From Pardosa pseudoannulata (Eukaryota > Arthropoda > Arachnida > Araneae > Lycosidae): DNA of 64,000 nucleotides. The stretch's first letter is position 1. Every line of letters starts with the position of its first letter. Both the position numbers and the translations under genes were made by a program. Of the stretch, positions 55,414 through 64,000 are shown piece by piece. Location of the stretch: contig CM063506.1 in NCBI GenBank assembly GCA_032207245.1, positions 13,450,763 through 13,514,762 on the forward strand, written 5' to 3'. The notes under the pieces were generated by a model. That model was given only the letters and a program-made list of their open reading frames with translations, was not told the DNA's origin and did no database searches.

Positions 55414-58400
55414 TCTGTATAATCCAAATGATTTTTTTCTTATTGAATATGTTTCATTTATCTGTTATTTTATATTGTAATTTATGTACTGTATAATATA
55501 ATCATATTTTGAAAGATAACAGATTAACATTGACAGTCATGTTTGATTTTCTCCTCTAGAGAATGACTGACTGTAAAAAGTAAGCTGTTATGAAATTTTT
55601 ATTTTCTTTCAAGTAATTTAAAGATTATGTGAAAAAAACATTCTGATGTTATATACTGTTAATAGAATAATGCATTGTGTTCTCTATGGTACATTTTTGT
55701 AGTAATGTACTATAAAAAATGTACCACTGGCTATGTTTCTAGTCGTACATGACAGTCCTTGAAAGAATCTTTTCTGAGTTACCTGAATTTTGAACCCACC
55801 CATCATTTTTGTGTGTACTGTTTCATAGACTCTCATTTTCATATGGAATGCATATATTTTGCTCAACTTGGGATATCACTGTATTGATATTTGATACCTA
55901 CATTTAGAATATGTACACAATTTTATAACCTTTTACAATTCCTTTGTACAAATCGGTCATTTTTTTTCCTATGTGAACATGAATATGTGCTTTGTACACA
56001 ACATTCCATTCACTATTTCATTGATAAAATTTTCTTTATACAAATCTTTTAAAAATCCATTAGATTGATTGGATATTATCTGAAGTTTTCAAAGTGAGTT
56101 TTCTATATAGATATATCCTTCTTGATGCTTATGCTGCTTTTGCTTGGAACAATGAAACTAGTTTTTAATTGCATTTTCAAGTGATAATTATAAAACTTTT
56201 CCATGATGTACATTCCTCAAGTTTTTTTTCCTCCTTTGGGTATTACGTTTTAAAATTATAAAAAGGGAGCATAACATAATTGTAAATTAAATTGTGAACA
56301 TATATGTATATTTTTTTAAAGTAATTTATTTTCTTTTGTTTTAACTGTAGGCTTAAATTAATTTCTCTGTTATGCAGAGAAAACAGTCTTTTCTGGCTGC
56401 ATTCTATATTAAATTTAATTTTTTTGTGTGAATGTAAATTTCATCCACATCTGTGAATGTTGTAAGTGTAAAATAATTTCTATATATCAGAGTTGCCAAA
56501 TGTTTAATTTCTTATCTTTAATTACTTAATAGAAACCAAATGCTTCTTTTTTGGACAAGTGTTTTGAACACTAATAAATTTTTTATTTGAAATATATATT
56601 GGAACAGACTTCCAAAACTTCTTCCAAATTCCTGTAAATAAGTAAAAAAGCATAAAAGGGTATAAAAATGCAAATACATCATTGAAACATTGTTTTCATT
56701 AATTTTGCATACTCTTCTCTCCTCTTCTCTTGTTTTTCTTTTTTTAATGAGGAAAACAAAAGTAGTAAGTTACTGTAAAATTTTAATGTAATCTATTTCC
56801 TGCTCCATACTGTTATTTCTGATAAATTTTATCAAATTGAAGGCTAATTACTTTTCCACTAACATTCACTATAATTGATTATATGGCTGTATCTACTTAT
56901 AATTGTATATCAAATTTTATGCAATAATGTATTGAATATAGGTTAGAACTGAGATTTCTGGTAGTACAGTTATGTGAACGAGTAGATTTTTAAAATATGC
57001 TTTAGGAAATATAGTTTTCAAATGGTTCAACTCATCAAAAGTTTAAAAAAAAATTATGCATTTATCATGCTTCCAAGACTTGATATTGATATTTTTGTCT
57101 ATAATATCTATTGATTTTGTTTAGGATGTGTGCAATATAGAGGGATTTATATATTTTTCCATTATTATTTAATTTTGATATAGCACTCTTGAGAAATCCT
57201 TTATAAATAGGGATGAAAATTATTTTTCAGTTGTATTCTTTATATGTCCCTAAATGTTTGTATAATTTTAGAATTTATTTCTTTAAATATCTTTGAAGAG
57301 TAACTTTTTTAATATTTTGCACTTTAAATAACTCAATATCCGAAATTGGCAATTCTGATATAGCACTATAATAATGTTAAAAAAGAATGTTTATTTGTAC
57401 AGCACTCAAGTAAAATGATTTTATAAAAGTTTGTCTATGTGGCACATAAAAGTTTTATAAGAAATCAATTTTTTTTTGTCAATGTTGGCATAAAACATAT
57501 ATAGTACTGTGTAATCAGAAAATGCTTACAACTATGTACTTTTTATATTTCTAAAAAAAAAAGAAAAAAAGAAAGAAAAACTAAAAAATTTAGCTCTCAC
57601 TGTTAATTTTATCAACCCATCTTTTTAAGATTCTATGTAATTGTCAGACTGTACTCAGTTTTTTTAAAAGTGTGTAACTTTTTACATAAGGTTTGGACAA
57701 ATTACAAAATCTTAGTAATATATATTAAGTGATTCTGCAAGATTTCCTGAAAACTTCAGATTGTCACTTTCCTTTTTCTTGATGGAAAAAAAAAACCTAT
57801 GCAGTAATTGCATATCCCTTGAATTTTGATGTTTTAAAGAGAGAATTTCTATTAGAAGAAGTCTTTTAAATCCATTTAAAAGAATTTTGAGTATGTTTTT
57901 ATCACCAAAAGTGGTTAACATACCATATACAAGAGATTTTGTGATGCTGATCTGATTAACTGGGCAATTCTATTTTGGGAGTTGCAGGTGTAATGATGCT
58001 TGAAATTAAATTTAAATTACATAAATAAACCAACTGTGGATAGCTTTTAGTGAGTCAGTTTAAGAATGAATAGATACATTGACATTTAAATAAATTTTCA
58101 ATACTAGACTATATTTTTTACTTTTATACATGAATGTGTTTCTCAAAGCAAAGGTAAATGAAGAACTTTTATGATAATGTAGAGCTGACAGAATTTGAAT
58201 GATTTTGCCTGAAAATATTAGTGTAGTGGTTTGTTGTTTAATCGAAATCAGGGGAGTTAGTACCATATTTCCTTGTGTATAATAAAAAAGCAAACTTTTT
58301 TTTTTTTAAATTTAGGGCAATCAAAAGTGCACGTCATAGTCAAAATAATGCTTCAGGTAACCACATGATAAATGCATGAATCAGGAAAATAATTATGTGT

Positions 58401-61400
58401 GAAAAGTATTATTGCATCTTTATTTTATTCTTTTTGTACTTTTATACAATAGTGCTAGCAACACTAATTATTAACTTTGAATGTTAGTTTTTCAACTTAA
58501 GCACTGTTCTTATTTTATTTTACATACAGATTACTTAAACTCAAAGGTTAGAGTATACTAAATTCCTTTCTTTCTTGCTTGCATATTTTCACCAAACACT
58601 CTTGTAAAGAGGAATAAAGAAAATGCAATACCTCTAGCTCCCTCTTTTTTTTAGTTTGTGTATGAGATCTTCTGTTATAATCTTCTCAGGTATACCAAAT
58701 CATCCCAATGATCTCAGACAGCTGCTAACATGTATTAAGGACTTTCTTCAGAATGGATTCACATGAAACAGCATTAGAGGCTGATTCATTGACTCCCCAT
58801 AGCGATTGGTTCATAATCTGAATAATTATTTATGTCAGGCTTTAGATGCATACTGTAAGAGATAAACAAATTTTGCCTTTTTTTTTTCATATACACAAGT
58901 AAATATGGTAATACACAGTGTAAGACCAGTATCTTATACATATAATTCGCTAAAAGTTTTGAAGTTTCTTCTTACTATAAATATGTTGTACATCAAATTA
59001 TTGAGTAAACTGCACATTGCTATTTCTCCTTCCTACATTGTAACCATTTATTACATGCATTGAAGATATATAAAATTGCTCTTGCCTTACTTCTGTCTAA
59101 ATTGTAATATGAATCTCTATATTTAAAAATTAATTTTTTTATACTTAAAAATTTGTCTGTGAGCTATAAAACTTGCTGAAAAATATTAGTTTATATTCAT
59201 AATCTGCAAAGTGTAGTGAGTGTAGTCAATTTGCATGTAAAAACTGTAATATCTATATTATTAGCTTATTTGTTTTCCTTTATAAAAATACCCCTTTTCT
59301 ATTTTTATTTTCTGAAAAATGTGCTGTTAAATTTTTTGTACTTTTATTACTGTTAATTTTATAATATATTTTTATTTCTTGATTGTAGCATTTCCTATTT
59401 TCCTTATTCTGGGTAAATTATAGATTATATCAATCTTCTTGATTATTGTATAATTACACTATTTAATTTCCAAAGTTCTGTGTGTGAGATAGTATTTAAT
59501 CACAGCCAGGCAACATTGAAGAAAGGTAGTTTTTGAACGACTAGGAAAGATATGTGCCTTTTAGGTGTTGCAGGATTAAAAGTTTTTTTCTATATATAAA
59601 TTTCAAATATTTATTTTTGGGATATTTTGGAAAGAATAAGAGAGGGATTTATTATTTGATTAAGTGTTCAGGCATATTTAATTATATTATTTAAGCTATT
59701 AGTACCTATAAGTTTTTAGGTATTAAACTTGATGTTTATTCGTTGTATCTTAGTATATGTAATTTTAATCTACTGAAATAAATGATCTTAGAATTAGAAG
59801 TTTTAATTTTGGTCCCACTATTTAAGTTATTTTTAACAGATAGAATTGAAATTATGTATTTTTTAATGCCTCTAAGTCATGGTCTTAAGTTTAAAAGCTA
59901 ACAAATTGCATAACATTTCTGTAATTTTAAGTTTTTATTTTGAGGCTCATCTCAGAATAATCGGATACTAAATATTAAATATTCTAAAAACACAGTATTT
60001 TAAAACTAATTCACTGAGAGGTTTGCAAAATGCTTTATTATTTTTAAATAACAATCTTATTTGTGAATGATATATCATGCATAAATTAAATTTTTCTAAT
60101 AATTATATTCATATTGTTTATATTTTCTAATTCAAGATAGAATTAGATAGCTGGATTTCTAATTGGAAATTACTTATTAGCAGCATCATTAAAAAAAAAA
60201 ATATTTTTACTATGTAAATTAAGATAATCATGTTTTATGCAGTGATACACTTCGAGAGATAACATAAACTCTTTTAAATATTTAGTATTGTTATGTATTT
60301 AAAATTTTTGAACAAATCATACTTCTTAATGCTGGAGATGACTAGTTTAAGTACTAGAAAATATATTGTGATAGCTTTGGCTTATTAAAAAATGCTATAA
60401 AATTACTTATTCTAGAACCATTTTTATTTCCTTTTAATATTTATTACCTTACAATCACTATGCAAATTGTTCAGATCATTTCATGTTATGAGCTTTATTA
60501 AATTTGACCTCTTTTCCAAACAAATGACAGAGTTCAAAATCTGTTTCAAGACGTTTATTTTATAAAATCTTGAAACTCTTATATTTATGTATAATTTTGA
60601 CATCTTTCAGTTATTCCAAGTTCTGTTTTATTTGAACTAAGCCTATCTGAAAGCTGCAAAATGTTCTAGCAATACAAAGATTGAAACATTTCCAGTAATT
60701 TTTAATTTATTGCATAAAGTATTTAATAGTATTTGTTACATTTAGAGACTGAATTTTGTAATACATTTTTTAAATAAAACAAACATTCCTTTTGAAAGTT
60801 AAGATTGCTATATTTTTAAATGTATCCCTATATCTAATACTTTTTATGAATTTTTTTTTTATTTTTGAATTATGTTCTAATTTTTTCCTAAAAGCATATG
60901 TAGTTGTTGCCTTTTGAAGAGTGTTTTTTTTTCCTTAAATAAAGTTATCTTGTTTGTGATAAACTACTTTAAGGTAATTTTAATTTTGTATATTATCTTC
61001 ATTTAATTCTACATAAATACCACCTTGGCTGTTTTTGTATAACTGTTATTTTATTTTTTTACTTTGTATTGATTTTTGTAATTTTTCTAGAATACTATTT
61101 CCATATTCACTTTTCTTTTAATTTTCTTTACACTGTTATATTTATATATTCTAGTAACTTGTTTGCTGCAGTGATAGTGTACTTAATATGTTAAGGATAG
61201 AATATGTAAAATGCTTAGAATTTATAGAATTTTCTGTATTCTCTTAACTTTTTAATCCTTTAAAGGATATGATTAAAATTTCTTTGGGATTTAATGAAAT
61301 AAAATCATAAATGGTACATATGATCCTAATAAGTGTGAAATATATGAAAAAAACTTTTTTTTTTTTATATTTTTTGAGGGAAGAATTATATTTGAAAATA

Positions 61401-63760
61401 TTCTCTTGTAAAGCATGAAAATATTTTTATGGGAAGTATATTGGGAAATCAATGAATAATTATCATTAAAATGTAATAAACAAGCAATTTAAAAGTGCTG
61501 TTTGGGTAATTCTTGACTATTTCTTATAAAGCAAGTTTAAACATGCATATTTCAAAGGGAAAAATAAACTCAATGTAGTGCTACTACATGTTTCTAGTAT
61601 TTAGTATCAAAAACATAGAAAAAATGCCTTTATAAAAAAGCATAGAAAAAAAATGTTTCATAGGTGGTTTTACTGTGAGACCATTGTTCTTCAAAGGGTT
61701 TTAACAGGCTATTTATTTTTGGTAATGGTGTATTAAAATATTTTTCGGATTTGGATATTTTGAGAAGGGAAAGAAAATTGAACATATTAGATAAAATTAA
61801 TTTCATTTTTAACAACTTTTTTGTAGTAAGTTTGCTTTTCACCACCCATTAGAAGCTATTGGAAAGTAGGGAGCTTATGTTTTTTTTTTTTATTCCTTTT
61901 TGTAGCTTAATATTTCAAAAATACTTTGTACACCAAAAGAAATTGCATATTAGATTTTTTATTCATAGACAATTGAAGTCCCAATATCATTTTCAATGAA
62001 ATTTTAGAAAATTGGAATTTGTTAATAGGTGACAGCATGAAAGAAATTTGGTTAAATAGCTTACCATAGTCTTAGAAAGAATTAACCAATTATATGTTAG
62101 AAAAATAAATTATAAAAAAAATTTATTCATGCAAATTCAAAAAATTTAATAACTTTATTTAATAGTATTTCTTTGTTAATCATAAGTGTCAATATAACAT
62201 TACCTATAAGCCCTTGCTAATTTTCAAGATTATAACTTAAAAATGTATAGGCTTTTCTGAAATATGTTTGTATTTGATGGTAGTGATTAGTACTTTAAAG
62301 TATTTAGAAAACAAACTCAGTGATAAGATGGTTCTATTTATGAGGTACAAATTTAATTATTGAATTGTTTATTGTATTTTCATTGAGATAAATTTGGTGG
62401 GAAAAAAAGGATTTTCACAAAATAAAGTTTCTTATAGCATAGGAACTTAAATGCAGTTTAACACGATTTTTTTTCCAGTACTAAAGCATTGTTTGTTGAA
62501 GCTTAAATAATTGTGTTTAAAAGATTTGTTTTAAATCACTGTATGATCATTTATTAAATTTAAGACTTTATTTTGTAATAAAAAAATTTTTACTTAAATT
62601 TTTAAAAAATCATTAAAATTGATATTAGTAGTGAATTTATTGTTTGTCTTCCATTATTTTAATATATAACATTTGAAAATGACAGATTTGTTAGTCAAGT
62701 TCTTAAGTATTTTTTTTTTCTTGTGATAATACGATAGAGAATCTCTGTAAGCCTTGTATTTAATTTACTGTCGTAATTTCTATCATTCCTGAATGGTTCC
62801 TTGTATATTTATTCTCTTCGAAACCATAAAAGAAATTGGGGTTATTTTATTAACTTTCTTTTATTCACTTGCATCAACCATTCCATGATCTGTTTTTATT
62901 ATCTGTTGAATGAAAATTTTGAAAGATATTTCTGCTCAATCTGTGAGGAATGTTGTCTTTCGAGTGTGTTTTGCAACAAAACTTGTATGCATGATATATA
63001 TTTATTATCTCATCTAATACCAATTTCACTGCTTTAAAAGATGACTGCAGTAATAAAATGTATGAGCTAAATATTTAAGCGATATTTACTTTTAAATATA
63101 AATTGTTTTCTGTTTATTTTTATAATACAGTGAAGTGCTGTTATGGTATGATACAGTACAGGAGCAAAAGAGGTTGTGAGGTTTGTCTGATCTCACTCAT
63201 TTACAGTGAGTTTCCAAATACCCTTATAGCTCTGTTAACACTTAACTGTATTAGCTTTATTGTTTGAAGCTGAGTGTATATAATTGTTTTCTTAATCAAT
63301 TTTTGTGTGTGTGAATCTATTTTTTATCATTTTTTATGTATAAAAAATATTTGTTCATTACAAGAATTATATATTTTTAACATTTTTCATGTTTGAAGAC
63401 TGATCATATTTGTATTGTCTTATGATAATGTTATAATTATATCTTATTTACTGTATATAAGCAGGTTTTTGTGAAAAATGTGTGTAGGATAATTTTCATA
63501 CACATAATAAAAATGGCTAAAAGTATTCATTTAATCCCCAAAAATATACAATTAAAATACAGACATATACGAAAAAAAAATTTGATGTGGCCACTACTTA
63601 ACTTTCTTGAACTCTTATTACTGTATACACATTTTTTTTAAAATTTGAATTGAATAATGCATCGTCAAAATTATGTGCACATTCTATGAAAAACTTCAAA
63701 GTTTATTGCCAGTACCGTTGACTTCCGTGATATTGAGATTTTTCCGTTATATAGGTATTT
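55414..63760. other. downstream region, nothing coding recognised
   Basis: Uniformly AT/T-rich. It may include extended 3' UTR of coronin (several AATAAA sites). Short frames show no family motifs, and no tRNA or paired TIR was found. Confidence 0.5.
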
Positions 63761-63764
63761 ATAA

Positions 63765-64000
63765 ACTAGGAAGTCCTTTTGCTTTGGGGTAATGCTTCGC
63801 ACTCTCAAAACACAGCTCCGAGGTTCGATTCTCTGGTTGGGCAAGGTTGACTTGGCCTTCCATCCCTTCAGTGGGTAGACAAACTGAGGACATAGCATGC
63901 TTGGGAACTAAACACTGGAGGCTCCGCCTAACAGTAAATAATCCCCGTATACGTCTCACGGAAAACACCACACCGACAAGGGTCAAAAGACTGCACCCCT
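63765..64000 (+). mobile_element. tRNA-derived SINE, family 2, cut by the window edge
   Basis: tttggggtaatgcttcgcac (box A-like) and a strong box B (gaggttcgattctc), then a GC-rich body (tggaggctccgcctaacag, gtatacgtctcacggaa) unlike family 1. No acceptor stem, so not a tRNA gene. Confidence 0.65.

Noticed and set aside
63790..63840. possible tRNA gene at right edge
   Set aside because: Strong box B but no acceptor stem, and a long SINE-type body follows.

Overview
This is a eukaryotic nuclear window, very AT-rich, with long introns, many TA/CA microsatellites and many DNA-transposon remnants. The one certain gene is an arthropod-type coronin. The transposon types and intron sizes suggest an arthropod, perhaps a chelicerate such as a spider; that placement is an inference.

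Layout. From about 2.3 to 10.9 kb, on the minus strand, lies a small secreted protein gene in at least three exons: a signal-peptide exon at 10856-10895, then 4499-4613 and 2663-2841. The exons fit in phase and encode an acidic protein with spaced cysteines; the 3' exon is uncertain. Its introns hold two copies of a microsatellite-bounded repeat, a PIF/Harbinger-like MITE, a satellite with a 409-bp higher-order period, and a tRNA-derived SINE. From about 11 to 24.8 kb is a repeat-rich intergenic stretch (or the leader intron of coronin). It holds a 315-bp TTAA-flanked MITE, a 3.3-kb non-autonomous Helitron, a SINE split by a piggyBac-type MITE, a 1.2-kb internally deleted piggyBac element with a transposase fossil, and a 0.93-kb TIR element.

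From 24804 to 54903, plus strand, coronin is encoded by ten coding exons whose phases all agree, giving 480 residues: N-terminal basic motif, WD40 beta-propeller, coronin C-terminal extension, variable linker and a C-terminal trimerising coiled coil. Its introns carry a collapsed mariner with both TIRs, a hAT transposase fragment, a pogo-like MITE, three hAT-like non-autonomous elements, three further TTAA elements, two copies of an unidentified coding fossil, a strong 66-nt hairpin and a possible LTR remnant. From 54904 to the end is the 3' UTR and a long AT-rich stretch without recognisable genes; a second SINE family starts near the right edge.

The most notable signal is the number and diversity of TTAA-bounded (piggyBac-type) elements: seven candidates from several TIR families in one 64-kb window, including one nested in a SINE with the empty site visible by comparison. 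No CRISPR, operon or other prokaryotic system is present.
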